DNA from: Nitrospirota bacterium
Lineage (GTDB): Bacteria; Nitrospirota; Nitrospiria; 2-01-FULL-66-17
DNA length: 64,000 nt
NCBI GenBank assembly: GCA_040757335.1
Contig: JBFLXB010000008.1
Location: forward strand, 47,199 to 111,198
Direction of reading: 5' to 3'
The notes below the pieces were generated by a model. The model was not told the origin of the DNA and ran no database searches. It worked only from the letters and a program-made list of their open reading frames with translations. A program made the translations under genes and the position numbers. Positions 1-8,062 of this stretch are shown one piece after another. The stretch's first letter is position 1. Each line of letters starts with the position of its first letter.

Positions 1-529
1 CCCCGACCTTGATAACGGCCATCGTATTCTCCGATCACGATTGCTGAGGTGACTGTCAGTCAGCGAAAGGCGGGGCTAGGGACAAATCAAGCGCCGCCAG
101 CCCACTCGTCAGGGGAGGCCTGTCACAGAGCAAGAAGAATCGAACGCGAAAAACCTGCTGATTCGTCATTGTGTAAAAGTGGTAGCAAACTGGCAGCAAA
201 AAACCAAAAACGGGATTACACCCTCTGGGCGTGCTACGGAAGTGCTGGAAAGAATTTAAAAAAAGATGGTGGAGGGTGCCGGGATCGAACCGGTGACCTA
301 TGCTGATTGCGAAGAATGTTGAGGAACAACCTGAGCCGAACGACGACGAGCCAACACCTGGTAAAGTCGATGAAACCGCGTAATGCCATGTTTGCCTGAT
401 AGGCCCGATCTTGGATGGTTTGGTAGCAAAGTGGTAGCAGAAAATACCGACAGACGAGCCGGGCCGGGCCCGCGCGAGCAACAACGTGCCGTATAATGTT
501 TACTACGTCAGAGAGCTAAATTCTGGGGC
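1..529. other. Left-flank non-coding region
   Basis: No convincing gene was found here. Open frames on either strand lack a recognisable protein family and cross a tRNA-like segment at 267-300. Two short related motifs (tggtagcaaa, near 179 and 422) lie about 240 bp apart. The segment looks like the edge of an integrated element or a degraded intergenic region next to the IS481 insertion. Confidence 0.5.
267..300 (-). pseudogene. 3' fragment of a tRNA gene (possible integration site)
   Basis: Read on the minus strand, the segment ends in ACCCTCC-A-CCA, the form of an acceptor strand, discriminator base and encoded CCA. It is preceded by a T-arm with the invariant GGTTCGATCC core. The T-stem is four good pairs plus one mismatch. 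The matching 5' acceptor strand (GGAGGGT) is not found at the expected distance, so only the 3' third of a tRNA is present. Such 3' tails are the usual attachment-site duplication of tRNA-targeting integrases. No integrase is visible in the window. The isotype cannot be told. Confidence 0.55.
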
Positions 530-546
530 TGTAAATTCTGGGGCTG
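517..546. repeat. Perfect 15-bp tandem duplication
   Basis: The 15-mer taaattctggggctg occurs twice in direct succession (517-531 and 532-546). The second copy contains most of the outer left end of the IS481-type element, which makes the exact left boundary of the insertion ambiguous. Confidence 0.8.
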
Positions 547-1655
547 AATAGGTCCAGATACATGTGAGACAAGATCTGGTAGAAGCGAGGGGCTCAACCC
601 TGAAGCGGGAGGCCTCTGGCGATGCGGGTATTTGGACTGACGTGGCAGTTTCAGCAACGGTTTCCGGAGATCGAGCTCTCGCCCCGGGGGCAGGAGCGGC
701 TGCGGGTGCTGACGTTGTGGCGGGAGACCCGTGATGTCGACGTCGTCTGTCGGACCTTTGGGCTCAGCCGGGCGACCCTGTATCGGTGGGCGCGGCAGTT
801 TGATCCACACGATCCCACGTCGGTGCGGGCGCGCTCCCGCCGACCGCGGCGGGTCCGCCAGGCCACCTGGACTTCTGCGCAGCTCGAGGCGGTCCGGCGC
901 TTGCGGGCGCAATACCCGCGGTGGGGCAAAGCCAAGCTGGCGGTCCTGCTCCAGCGGGCCGGCGACCGGCTCTCGGCATCAACCGTGGGGCGGATGCTGC
1001 AGTGGCTCAAAGCGCACGGCCGTCTGGTGGAACCGCGCCGTCACGCCATCTCGGCGCGCAAGCGGCGGCCGCCCCGGCCCTACGCGGTGCGCAAGCCCGC
1101 GGACTACCACCCGCAGGCCCCGGGCGATCTGGTCCAGGTCGATACGCTGGATGTGCGGCCCGTCCCGGGGGTGATCCTCAAGCAGTTCACGGCCCGGGAC
1201 GTGATCTCTCGATGGGATGTCGTGGAAGTGCATGAGCGGGCGACGGCCCGGGTGGCCGCGCAGTTCCTCGACACCCTGCAGGCGCGGCTCCCCGTGCCCG
1301 TCCGCGCCATTCAGGTCGATGGCGGCTCGGAGTTCTTCGCGGACTTCGAGGCCGCCTGTCAGCAGCGCCAGATCCGCTTGTTTGCCCTCCCACCGCGCAG
1401 TCCCAAGCTCAATGGGAAGGTGGAACGTGCCCAGCGCACCCATACCGAGGAGTTCTACGAGATCACGCCGTGTGCCTGGACGGTGGCGGCCCTCAACCCC
1501 GAACTGCGTCGCTGGGAGCACACCTACAACACCATCCGCCCCCACCAAGCGCTCGCCTATCGCACGCCCTTGCAATTCCTCCAGGACCTCGGCATCATGC
1601 CGCTCACTCGCCCCTCGTTGTCTCACATGTAGTGGACCAGTACAGGGGCTTGACA
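530..1655 (+). mobile_element. IS481-family insertion sequence
   Basis: The element contains a single DDE transposase gene and is bounded by imperfect inverted repeats starting with TGT. The inner part of the repeats is clear: 551-572 on the left matches the reverse complement of 1618-1638 on the right, sharing the 14-mer TACATGTGAGACAA. The right terminus is placed at 1655, where the outermost bases read ...TTGACA. A target duplication could not be defined because of the tandem repeat at the left edge. The IS lies directly upstream of the cobalamin riboswitch. Confidence 0.75.
622..1632 (+). CDS. IS481-family transposase
   Basis: The 336-residue protein has an N-terminal helix-turn-helix region (residues about 25-60, with FGLSRATLYRWARQF) followed by a second helix-rich DNA-binding segment. 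A retroviral-integrase-like (rve) catalytic core follows. The acidic triad is readable as D in VQVDTLDV, D in VDGGSEF and E in NGKVERAQRT. The C-terminal YNTIRPHQALAYRTPLQFL motif is typical of IS481 and IS3 orfB transposases. The single uninterrupted frame without a programmed frameshift favours IS481 over IS3. The stop codon lies within the right inverted repeat. The gene looks intact and may be active. Confidence 0.92.
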   Translation: MRVFGLTWQFQQRFPEIELSPRGQERLRVLTLWRETRDVDVVCRTFGLSRATLYRWARQFDPHDPTSVRARSRRPRRVRQATWTSAQLEAVRRLRAQYPRWGKAKLAVLLQRAGDRLSASTVGRMLQWLKAHGRLVEPRRHAISARKRRPPRPYAVRKPADYHPQAPGDLVQVDTLDVRPVPGVILKQFTARDVISRWDVVEVHERATARVAAQFLDTLQARLPVPVRAIQVDGGSEFFADFEAACQQRQIRLFALPPRSPKLNGKVERAQRTHTEEFYEITPCAWTVAALNPELRRWEHTYNTIRPHQALAYRTPLQFLQDLGIMPLTRPSLSHM

Positions 1656-1679
1656 TGGGCTCGGCGTTGGGAGTATGGT
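1650..1679 (+). promoter_or_regulatory. Candidate hybrid promoter of the cobalamin operon
   Basis: A perfect -35 hexamer TTGACA (1650-1655) and a -10-like TATGGT (1674-1679) are separated by 18 bp. Transcription would start near 1686, just before the riboswitch aptamer at about 1688. The -35 box coincides with the terminal bases of the IS481 right end, so the promoter would be an IS/chromosome hybrid. This is inferred from sequence only. Confidence 0.55.
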
Positions 1680-1687
1680 CGCGACTG

Positions 1688-1872
1688 CTTCGGGTGCCCC
1701 CTGAGGGGGCTGAAAAGGGAACCCGGTGGAAGTCCGGGACGGTCCCGCCGCTGTGTACGGGGACGAAACCCCTAGGGTTGCGACATAGGCGACCCGATCA
1801 GGCCACTGCTTGAAAGAGCGGGAAGGCCGGGGGAGTAGGATGATCCGTAAGTCAGAAGACCTGCCTGAAGCG
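1688..1872 (+). promoter_or_regulatory. Cobalamin (AdoCbl) riboswitch aptamer
   Basis: The hallmark segments of the cobalamin aptamer appear in order: AAAAGGGAACCCGGTG (P3-P4 region), AAGTCCGGGACGGTCCCGCC, a GCTGTgtACGGGGACGA segment, GCCACTG followed by CGGGAAGGC, GGAGTAGGATGATCC, and the B12 box AAGTCAGAAGACCTGCC at 1849-1865. It precedes a cobalamin biosynthesis operon and is followed by a terminator, as expected for feedback repression by adenosylcobalamin. Confidence 0.95.
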
Positions 1873-1916
1873 TGTTGCCATACACCCCGGATCTGGGTGG
1901 ACGTGGTGACCTAAAT

Positions 1917-1979
1917 TTTGAGGATCAAGAACCTGGGTGCAATCCTCAATACCCGTATCGGGTGTTGAGGATTTTTTAT
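1917..1979 (+). terminator. Riboswitch expression platform: intrinsic terminator with competing antiterminator
   Basis: A 15-bp hairpin (arms 1941-1955 and 1959-1973, loop TAT, one G-U pair) is followed by a T-rich tract, giving a textbook rho-independent terminator. The segment TTGAGGAT at 1918-1925 is complementary to ATCCTCAA at 1942-1949 inside the left terminator arm. It can therefore form a mutually exclusive antiterminator. With cobalamin bound, the terminator would be expected to win and switch the operon off. Confidence 0.88.
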
Positions 1980-2025
1980 TTGGCGAGCCTCCCCCGATGC
2001 GGACCACGCGGCCGAGGGAAGCGCG

Positions 2026-3063
2026 ATGTACACCGGGCACGGAGGCAATCTCGAAGCGATTCGAGCGCGGTACGGGTGGGAGCCGGCCACCGTCTGTGAT
2101 TTCAGCGCCAGCCTCAACCCCCTTGGTCCCCCGCCGGTAGTTGACGCCATCCTCCAGGCGACATCCCCACTCGTTGCCGCGTACCCCGATATCGATTGCC
2201 GGGCGCTGCGGCGCGGCTTGGCCCGCCTGCACGGTCTCTCGGACGACTCCATCCTGATCGGTAACGGGTCGACCGAGTTCATCTTCCTGCTGCCCCGCGT
2301 GTTCCGCCCCCGGACCGTGCTGGTCGACCCGCCGACCTATCGCGATTACGCCGAGGCCGCCGAGGCGGTCGGCGCCGTCGTTGCCGACGGACGCGCGACG
2401 GGCTCCTGCGGCGATCTCGCGTTCGTGTGTAATCCCAATAATCCCACGGGGACGGCGCTCGATGCCGATGCGGTGCGTGCTCTTGCCGCCGCCCGACCGT
2501 CCACGCTCTTCGTCGTGGATGAAGCCTACGTCGATCTTTCCGACGCGCCCGAGGCTTTTTCGCTCCTGTCCGCGCCTCTGCCCGACAACGTCATTGTCCT
2601 GCGCTCGTTCACCAAGACCTACGCCGTGCCGGGCCTGCGCCTGGGCTACGCGGTCGGCGCGCCGGCGCTCATGGCGCGGGTCGAGCGGTTGAAGGAGCCG
2701 TGGGCGGTCAACGCGCTCGCGCTGGCGGCGGGACAGGAGCTCCTCGATTGCGCCGACCACGCGCGCGCGGGCGCCGAGTTGATCCGTCGCGCGCGCGCGC
2801 GGCTGATCGAACGGCTCGGGGCGCTCCCGGGGTTCCATCCCGCGCCGTCGCGCGCTAATTTCATCCTGATCCGGCTGCCTGACGGCCTGCACGCCGACGC
2901 CCTCCGCGATCGCCTGATCGAGGATCGCATCCTGATTCGCAGTTGCGCCGATTTTGATGGCCTCGGTCCCTCGTACATTCGAGTCGCCGTTCGCACCGAA
3001 GCGGACAATCGACGGTTGGTCGAGGCGTTCGCCGCGGCGGTCAAGGAGCCGGCATGGGCCTGA
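2026..3063 (+). CDS. cobD: L-threonine-O-3-phosphate decarboxylase
   Basis: The 345-residue protein is a fold-type I PLP enzyme of the HisC/CobD group. The conserved HGGN motif is at the N terminus, CNPNNPTG sits near residue 138, and VDEAYVD near residue 166. The PLP lysine lies in SFTKTYAVPGLRLGY (about K197). CobD makes (R)-1-amino-2-propanol phosphate, the linker of the nucleotide loop. HisC is excluded mainly by context: the gene is first behind a cobalamin riboswitch and overlaps a PduX-type kinase that makes its substrate. The ATG follows the terminator by about 50 bp and overlaps the next gene by 10 bp. Confidence 0.9.
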   Translation: MYTGHGGNLEAIRARYGWEPATVCDFSASLNPLGPPPVVDAILQATSPLVAAYPDIDCRALRRGLARLHGLSDDSILIGNGSTEFIFLLPRVFRPRTVLVDPPTYRDYAEAAEAVGAVVADGRATGSCGDLAFVCNPNNPTGTALDADAVRALAAARPSTLFVVDEAYVDLSDAPEAFSLLSAPLPDNVIVLRSFTKTYAVPGLRLGYAVGAPALMARVERLKEPWAVNALALAAGQELLDCADHARAGAELIRRARARLIERLGALPGFHPAPSRANFILIRLPDGLHADALRDRLIEDRILIRSCADFDGLGPSYIRVAVRTEADNRRLVEAFAAAVKEPAWA

Positions 3064-3905
3064 CGGCGCGCGTGCCGGGCAGTTGCGGCGAACTCGTGCA
3101 AGGCATCGTTGACGGCGTGCGGCTGCACGCGTCGTGTCCGGTCGATCGCTACGCGCGGGCGACGTGGCGACCGGGGCCGCGCCGCGCCGGGCATGGGGAG
3201 AAAGTGCGGCGGGCGCTCGCCGCCGCGGGCGGATCGCCGGCGTTCCTGGCCGGCCTTGCAATGAGGTCGGACCTCCCCCGCGCGATCGGGATGGCGAGCA
3301 GCACGGCCGATATCGGCGCGGCGGTGGGCCTGTGGTTGGCGACGGCGCGCGGAACGGTGGATGCCGGCGCCGTCGCGCGTGCGGCACTGGCGGTGGAACC
3401 CACCGACGGCGTGCTGTTCGACGGCATCGTGCTGTTCGACCACCGGCGCGGGAGCGTGCTGGAGCGCTGGGGGTTGCCCCCGCCCATCGAGTTGGTGGCG
3501 GTCGAGGTGGGCGGGCCGGTGGACACCCTGGCGTTCAACGAACGGGACACGGCCGCGGTGTCGCGCGAGCAAGCGGGGTCGATCCTGCGCGCGTTCGATC
3601 TGGTGCGGCGGGGGCTGGCGCGCGGCGACGCGGCATCGATTGGCCGGGGCGCGACGATCAGCGCGCTCTGCCATCAAAACATTCTACCCAAGCCCGCGCT
3701 CGAACCGCTGCTGCGGCTCGCGCTGGAAGAGGGCGGCTATGGGGTGAACGTCGCGCACAGCGGATCGCTCATCGGTCTCCTCCTTCCGCCCGGCGGTTAT
3801 GACCGCGAGCGGGTGGCGCGGCGTATCGCCGAACTCGTGCCTCACCGCGCGCCCGTCCGCCGGCTGCGCCTGCAGGGCGGCGGCATCGAAGTGGGGGCCG
3901 CGTGA
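3054..3905 (+). CDS. pduX: L-threonine kinase, PduX family (GHMP kinase)
   Basis: The 283-residue protein starts with VPGSCGELVQG, the typical N terminus of PduX-like GHMP kinases. The glycine/serine-rich ATP loop GMASSTADIGAA is near residue 82, with AVEPTDG downstream and a C-terminal NVAHSGSLIGLLL segment. PduX phosphorylates L-threonine to O-phospho-L-threonine, the substrate of CobD, and the two genes overlap here by 10 bp. In Salmonella this enzyme lies in the propanediol operon. Here it belongs to the B12 operon, which supports a biosynthetic role. The last bases overlap cobU by 4 bp. Confidence 0.88.
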   Translation: MGLTARVPGSCGELVQGIVDGVRLHASCPVDRYARATWRPGPRRAGHGEKVRRALAAAGGSPAFLAGLAMRSDLPRAIGMASSTADIGAAVGLWLATARGTVDAGAVARAALAVEPTDGVLFDGIVLFDHRRGSVLERWGLPPPIELVAVEVGGPVDTLAFNERDTAAVSREQAGSILRAFDLVRRGLARGDAASIGRGATISALCHQNILPKPALEPLLRLALEEGGYGVNVAHSGSLIGLLLPPGGYDRERVARRIAELVPHRAPVRRLRLQGGGIEVGAA

Positions 3906-4450
3906 GCGCCCCCGGACGCACCGCCCTGGTCCTGGGCGGCACGCGGAGCGGCAAGAGCCGGGTGGCGCTGGAGCTGGGCCGCGCGATGCCGGGCCGCCGC
4001 GCCTTTGTCGCCACCTGTCGCGTCCAACCCGGTGACGCGGAGATGACGGCGCGGGTGTCGGCGCACCGCGAGCGGCGGGACGCCTCGTGGGAGACGATTG
4101 AAGAGCCGCTGGATCTGGGCGAGCGCGTGGACGCGCTGGCCCGCGAATACGACGTGATCGTGGCGGATTGCCTCACGCTGTGGCTCTCCAATCTGATCGA
4201 GCGCGAAGAAGGCGATGCCGGGATTGCCCGCCGCCTCGATCGTCTGACGGCGTCGATCGCCGCGTCGCGCGCCCGCGTCATCGTCGTCAGTAACGAAGTC
4301 GGGATGGGCATCGTCCCCCCCACCCACCTGGGGCGGCTGTTCCGGGATTGGCAGGGGCTCGTCAATCAAGCCGTGGCCGAGGCGGTCAACGACGTCTATC
4401 TCGTCACCGCGGGGTTGGCGCGGCGGCTCAAACCGATTGGAGTGTCATGA
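3902..4450 (+). CDS. cobU: Adenosylcobinamide kinase / adenosylcobinamide-phosphate guanylyltransferase
   Basis: The 182-residue protein has an N-terminal P-loop GGTRSGKS (about residues 12-19). The CobU motif DCLTLWLSNL is near residue 90, and VVSNEVGMGIVP near residue 122. The length is normal for CobU. The enzyme phosphorylates adenosylcobinamide and then attaches GMP to give adenosylcobinamide-GDP, the substrate of CobS. The GTG start overlaps the pduX stop, and the stop overlaps the cobT ATG (ATGA), indicating translational coupling. The usual HxxRR-type segment appears as SAHRERRDASW. Confidence 0.93.
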   Translation: MSAPGRTALVLGGTRSGKSRVALELGRAMPGRRAFVATCRVQPGDAEMTARVSAHRERRDASWETIEEPLDLGERVDALAREYDVIVADCLTLWLSNLIEREEGDAGIARRLDRLTASIAASRARVIVVSNEVGMGIVPPTHLGRLFRDWQGLVNQAVAEAVNDVYLVTAGLARRLKPIGVS

Positions 4451-5508
4451 CATCACGCAGTATCACCGAGAAAGTCGCGTCCGATCCAATGGTGGCGGAC
4501 GCGTTGCAAGCGCGGTTGGATCGGCTGACCAAGCCGCTCGGCAGCCTGGGCCGCCTGGAGGAATTGGCGCGCTGGTACGGCGCGGCGCGCGGGACCGCCG
4601 CGCCGGTGCTGCGCCGCAAGACCGTTGCGGTCTTCGCGGGCGACCACGGCGTGACCGCCGAGGGGGTGAGCGCCTATCCGTCCGACGTGACCGCGCAGAT
4701 GGTCTACAACTTCCTGCGCGGCGGCGCGGGCATCAACGTGTTGGCGCGGCACGTCGGCGCGGACGTCGTCGTGGTGGACGTGGGCGTGGCGCACGCGTTT
4801 CCGGAGCTGGAGGGCTTGCGCCGCCGGAAGGTTCGCCCCGGCACCGGCAATCTGGCGGTCGGGCCCGCGATGATGCGCGAGGAGGCCGAGGCTGCGGTGG
4901 GTGTGGGCGTGGAGCTGGCCGAGGATCTGGCATCGTCGGGTGTGGACGTGATCGGCGTGGGCGAGATGGGAATCGGCAACACCACGCCCAGCAGCGCGAT
5001 TACCGCGGTGATGACCGGCGCGTCGCCGCGGGACGTGACCGGCCGCGGCACCGGGATCGACGACGCGGTCTGGGCCCGCAAGGTCTCGGTGATCGAGCGC
5101 GCGATCGCCGTCAACCGACCCGACGCGAGCGATCCCATGGACGTGTTAACGAAGCTCGGCGGCCTGGAGATCGCGGCGCTGGTCGGGATGATGCTCGGCG
5201 CGTCGAACCGGCGCGTGCCGGTCGTGCTCGACGGCTTCATTTCCGGGGCCGCGGCGCTGATCGCCGCGGGCCTGGAACCCTCGCTCGACGGCTATCTCTT
5301 GGCGTCGCACCAATCGGTCGAACCGGGACATCGCCTGGCGCTCGATCGGTTGGGGCTCGCGCCGGTGTTGGATTTGGGGCTGCGCCTGGGCGAGGGCACC
5401 GGCGCGGCCTTGGCCATCGGGCTGCTCGACGGGGCGGTGAAGATCCTTAACGAGATGGCGACGTTCGGCGAGGCCGGGGTCTCGGAGCGGCGAGGAGCCT
5501 GTCCATGA
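4447..5508 (+). CDS. cobT: Nicotinate-nucleotide:dimethylbenzimidazole phosphoribosyltransferase
   Basis: The 353-residue protein matches CobT throughout. It has LTKPLGSLGRLEELA near the N terminus, FAGDHGVTAEGVSAYP near residue 60, GEMGIGNTTPSSA near residue 175, and the catalytic glutamate in LRLGEGTGAALA (about E316). It activates 5,6-dimethylbenzimidazole as alpha-ribazole phosphate for the lower ligand. The ATG at 4447 overlaps the cobU stop. A longer in-frame extension upstream lies inside cobU and is not used. The stop codon falls within an interspersed repeat that continues downstream, so the last residues (ACP) derive from that repeat. Confidence 0.94.
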   Translation: MTSRSITEKVASDPMVADALQARLDRLTKPLGSLGRLEELARWYGAARGTAAPVLRRKTVAVFAGDHGVTAEGVSAYPSDVTAQMVYNFLRGGAGINVLARHVGADVVVVDVGVAHAFPELEGLRRRKVRPGTGNLAVGPAMMREEAEAAVGVGVELAEDLASSGVDVIGVGEMGIGNTTPSSAITAVMTGASPRDVTGRGTGIDDAVWARKVSVIERAIAVNRPDASDPMDVLTKLGGLEIAALVGMMLGASNRRVPVVLDGFISGAAALIAAGLEPSLDGYLLASHQSVEPGHRLALDRLGLAPVLDLGLRLGEGTGAALAIGLLDGAVKILNEMATFGEAGVSERRGACP

Positions 5509-5636
5509 AAGACCATCTGCGGCGTTGTCGGTCGGCGTTGCGTGCTCACGGTTCTCGTAGGGGCGTATTGCAATACGCCCCTACAGGCGCGCAAGGCTCT
5601 CCCTCCGCCTGGCATCTGGCCTTCCCTGAACAGGCT
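5500..5636 (+). repeat. Interspersed repeat copy 1, interrupted by a perfect palindrome
   Basis: The outer parts match copies at 6418-6536 and 25138-25262: they start with the (g/c)ccatga and ccatctgcggcgttg motifs and end with cctggcatctgg and ctgaacaggctc. In the middle, where the other copies carry a short GTAC...GTAC hairpin, this copy holds a perfect 28-bp palindrome (arms 5557-5570 and 5571-5584). The element supplies the cobT stop codon. Confidence 0.75.
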
Positions 5637-5674
5637 CCGGCACTCGACGACTCGGACACAATCCTGACATCGCA

Positions 5675-6427
5675 ATGAGAGCGTTTCTGGCGGCATGGGC
5701 GTTTTTGACCGTGGTCCCGCTGGGCCGCCGAGGGCGCGCCGCGGACGAGGGGGCGTTCGGTCGCTCGCTCGCCGCCTTTCCCCTCGTGGGGCTCGCGCTC
5801 GGCGCGGCGCTGGCGGTGTTCTCTCTGGCGGCCGTCCGGCTGTTTCCCCCTGCGCTGGTGGCGACACTTGCCGTGCTGCTCTTGGCGTGGCTCTCGGGCG
5901 GCCTGCACCTCGACGGCGTGGCGGATACCGCCGACGCATGCGGCTCGCGCTCGCGCGAGGAGGCGTTGCGGATCATGAAGGGCTCGACGATCGGGACCTA
6001 CGGGAGCCTGGCCTTGTTCTCGGTGCTCGGGCTGAAGATCGCGGCGCTGGCGGCGCTGCCGCCCCGCGCGCTCGCGCCCGCGCTGCTCGCCATGCCGGTG
6101 CTGGGGCGCTGGGCCCAGGTCCACGCCACGGTCGGACGGACGTACGCGCGCGAGCAGGGGACCGGCAAGGCATTCGTCGAAGGCGCGACCCGCGCGGTCT
6201 GGTGGTGGGCGACGGTGACGACGTGCCTCATCGCGGCCGCGGTCATGGGACCGGCGGGGCTTGCGGCGGTCGCGGTCGTGTGGGCCGCGGTGACCGTGTA
6301 TGCCCGCCGGGTCACGGCGTGGCTGGGCGGCGTGACCGGCGACACGATCGGCGCCGCGGGCGAGGGCGCGGAAGTGATCGCGGTCCTGACCTGGGCGGCC
6401 TTCTTTCACGTGGGAGCCCGTCCATGA
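5675..6427 (+). CDS. cobS: Adenosylcobinamide-GDP ribazoletransferase (cobalamin synthase)
   Basis: The 250-residue polytopic membrane protein has the CobS signature GGLHLDGVADTADACGSRSREEALRIMKGSTIGTYG (residues about 72-107) and the late LGGVTGDTIGAAGE motif. It joins adenosylcobinamide-GDP to alpha-ribazole (phosphate) at the inner membrane. The gene is separated from cobT by an interspersed repeat rather than overlapping it. Its stop codon lies in a second copy of the same repeat. Confidence 0.93.
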   Translation: MRAFLAAWAFLTVVPLGRRGRAADEGAFGRSLAAFPLVGLALGAALAVFSLAAVRLFPPALVATLAVLLLAWLSGGLHLDGVADTADACGSRSREEALRIMKGSTIGTYGSLALFSVLGLKIAALAALPPRALAPALLAMPVLGRWAQVHATVGRTYAREQGTGKAFVEGATRAVWWWATVTTCLIAAAVMGPAGLAAVAVVWAAVTVYARRVTAWLGGVTGDTIGAAGEGAEVIAVLTWAAFFHVGARP

Positions 6428-6536
6428 GCGGCCATCTGCGGCGTTGTCGCTGCGCGTCCGCTCCTCACGTACGACCCAGTACGCTGCGGTGCGGGCGCTC
6501 GCTCCGCCTTGCATCTGACCGCTCCTGAACGGGCTC
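6418..6536 (+). repeat. Interspersed repeat copy 2
   Basis: The copy begins in the last codons of cobS and includes gccatctgcggcgttg, the shared 20-mer cctcacgtacgacccagtac (6475 region) and ccttgcatctgaccg. It is clearly homologous to 25138-25262 and, in its flanks, to 5500-5636. It fills the cobS-cobQ gap. Confidence 0.78.
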
Positions 6537-6556
6537 TAAAGTAGGGGTACCGAAAC

Positions 6557-8062
6557 ATGGTCTGGAAAGAGTCAGGAACTCAGACAATTATGATTCAGGG
6601 CACCGGTTCGAATGTGGGCAAGAGCCTGATTACGGCCGCGCTGTGCCGGATTTTTCTCCAGGACGGCTATCGCGTCGCGCCGTTCAAGTCGCAGAACATG
6701 GCGTTGAACGCGGCGGTCACGCGCGACGGCCTGGAGATGAGCCGCGCCCAGGCGCTCCAGGCCCAAGCCTGCCGGATCGAGCCCGACGCGCGGATGAACC
6801 CCATTTTGCTCAAGCCCTCGTCGGAGGACGGCTGCCAGGTGGTCGTGATGGGCAAGGTCCGCGGCACGCTGTCCGCCGACGCGTACCTGGACGCCAAGGC
6901 CGAGTTGTTCCCGGTCGTCAAAGACGCATACTCCTCGCTCGCGGCCGAGCACGACGTGATCGTGATCGAGGGCGCCGGGAGTCCGGCCGAGATCAATCTG
7001 ATGGATCGCGAGATCGTGAACATGCGGGTGGCCGACATGGCCGACGCGCCCGTGCTTCTGGTGGGCGACATCGACTCGGGGGGCGTCTTCGCGGCATTGG
7101 TGGGCACGTTGGCGCTCCTGCCGGAGGTGCACGCGGCGCGGGTGAAGGGACTGCTGATCAACAAGTTCCGGGGCCGCCGGTCGCTGCTCGATCCCGGCCT
7201 TGACGCGGTGGCGCGCCGCACCGGCCGCCCGGTGTTGGGGGTCATCCCATACCTGGATCACCTGCGCCTGCCCGACGAGGACTCGCTGGCGCTCCGCGGT
7301 CACGCGGCCGAGCCCGACTCCGCGTTCTCGGTGACGGTCGCGGTGATCGAGCTCCCGCGCATCAGCAACTTCAACGACGTCGATCCGCTGCGGATCGAGC
7401 CGGATGTCCGCGTGCGCTTCGTCCAGCCTGGAGAACGGCTGGGCCGCCCCGAGGTGGTGATCCTTCCCGGCTCCAAGAACGCGGCCGCCGATCTGGCGGC
7501 GCTGCGCGCGTGCGGGCTGGCCGAGGAGCTTCGCGCCCACGCCGCGTCGGGGGGCGCCGTGATCGGGCTTTGTGGCGGGCTGCAGATGATGGGCCGGACG
7601 ATCGAAGACCCCGGCGGAATCGAAAGCGCGCATGGCCGCACCGAGGGCCTGGGGTTGCTGCCCGTGGAGACCGTCCTGGAGGACGCGAAGGTGCTGCGGC
7701 GCGTGTCGGGACGTCACCGGTCCACCGGCTGCGCCGTGACCGGTTATGAGATCCATCATGGCCGGAGCCGCCTTTCTGATCCGGGAGGGGTTCGACATGT
7801 CGAACCCCTTCTCTTTGATCTTGACGACGGTCGCGCCGAGGGTGTCGCGCGCGGGGCGTGCTGGGGGACATATCTCCACGGGATCTTCGACGGCGACGAA
7901 TTCCGGCGGGCGCTGATCGACTCGTGGCGGGAGAAGAAGGGGCTGGCGCCGCTGGGGACCGTCCGGGCCCGTTACGACGTGGACGCCGAACTGGATCGGC
8001 TGGCGTCGGCGGTGCGGACGGCGGTAGATCTTGAGGTCGTGTACCGGGTCATGGGGCGGTGA
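6557..8062 (+). CDS. cobQ: Cobyric acid synthase (glutamine-hydrolysing)
   Basis: The 501-residue protein (CbiP/CobQ) has an N-terminal dethiobiotin-synthetase-like ATPase domain with GTGSNVGKSLITAALCR (about residues 15-31) and PFKSQNMALN. A class I glutamine amidotransferase domain follows, with the nucleophile cysteine in GLCGGLQMMG and the catalytic histidine in GTYLHGIFD near residue 437. It amidates the b, d, e and g carboxylates of adenosylcobyrinate a,c-diamide. An upstream TTG or second methionine could also start the frame, but MVWKESGTQTIMIQGTGSN has normal family spacing. The stop overlaps the cbiB GTG. Confidence 0.95.
   Translation: MVWKESGTQTIMIQGTGSNVGKSLITAALCRIFLQDGYRVAPFKSQNMALNAAVTRDGLEMSRAQALQAQACRIEPDARMNPILLKPSSEDGCQVVVMGKVRGTLSADAYLDAKAELFPVVKDAYSSLAAEHDVIVIEGAGSPAEINLMDREIVNMRVADMADAPVLLVGDIDSGGVFAALVGTLALLPEVHAARVKGLLINKFRGRRSLLDPGLDAVARRTGRPVLGVIPYLDHLRLPDEDSLALRGHAAEPDSAFSVTVAVIELPRISNFNDVDPLRIEPDVRVRFVQPGERLGRPEVVILPGSKNAAADLAALRACGLAEELRAHAASGGAVIGLCGGLQMMGRTIEDPGGIESAHGRTEGLGLLPVETVLEDAKVLRRVSGRHRSTGCAVTGYEIHHGRSRLSDPGGVRHVEPLLFDLDDGRAEGVARGACWGTYLHGIFDGDEFRRALIDSWREKKGLAPLGTVRARYDVDAELDRLASAVRTAVDLEVVYRVMGR

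Noticed and set aside
267..345. Complete tRNA gene on the minus strand
   Set aside because: The 5' acceptor strand, D-arm and anticodon arm are not present at the expected positions; only the 3' portion is tRNA-like.
1852..3387. Long minus-strand open frame (511 codons) opposite cobD and pduX, and similar long antisense frames across the cobalamin locus and the RND pump gene
   Set aside because: These mirror the codon structure of GC-rich genes on the other strand, have no family features and lack ribosome-binding sites.
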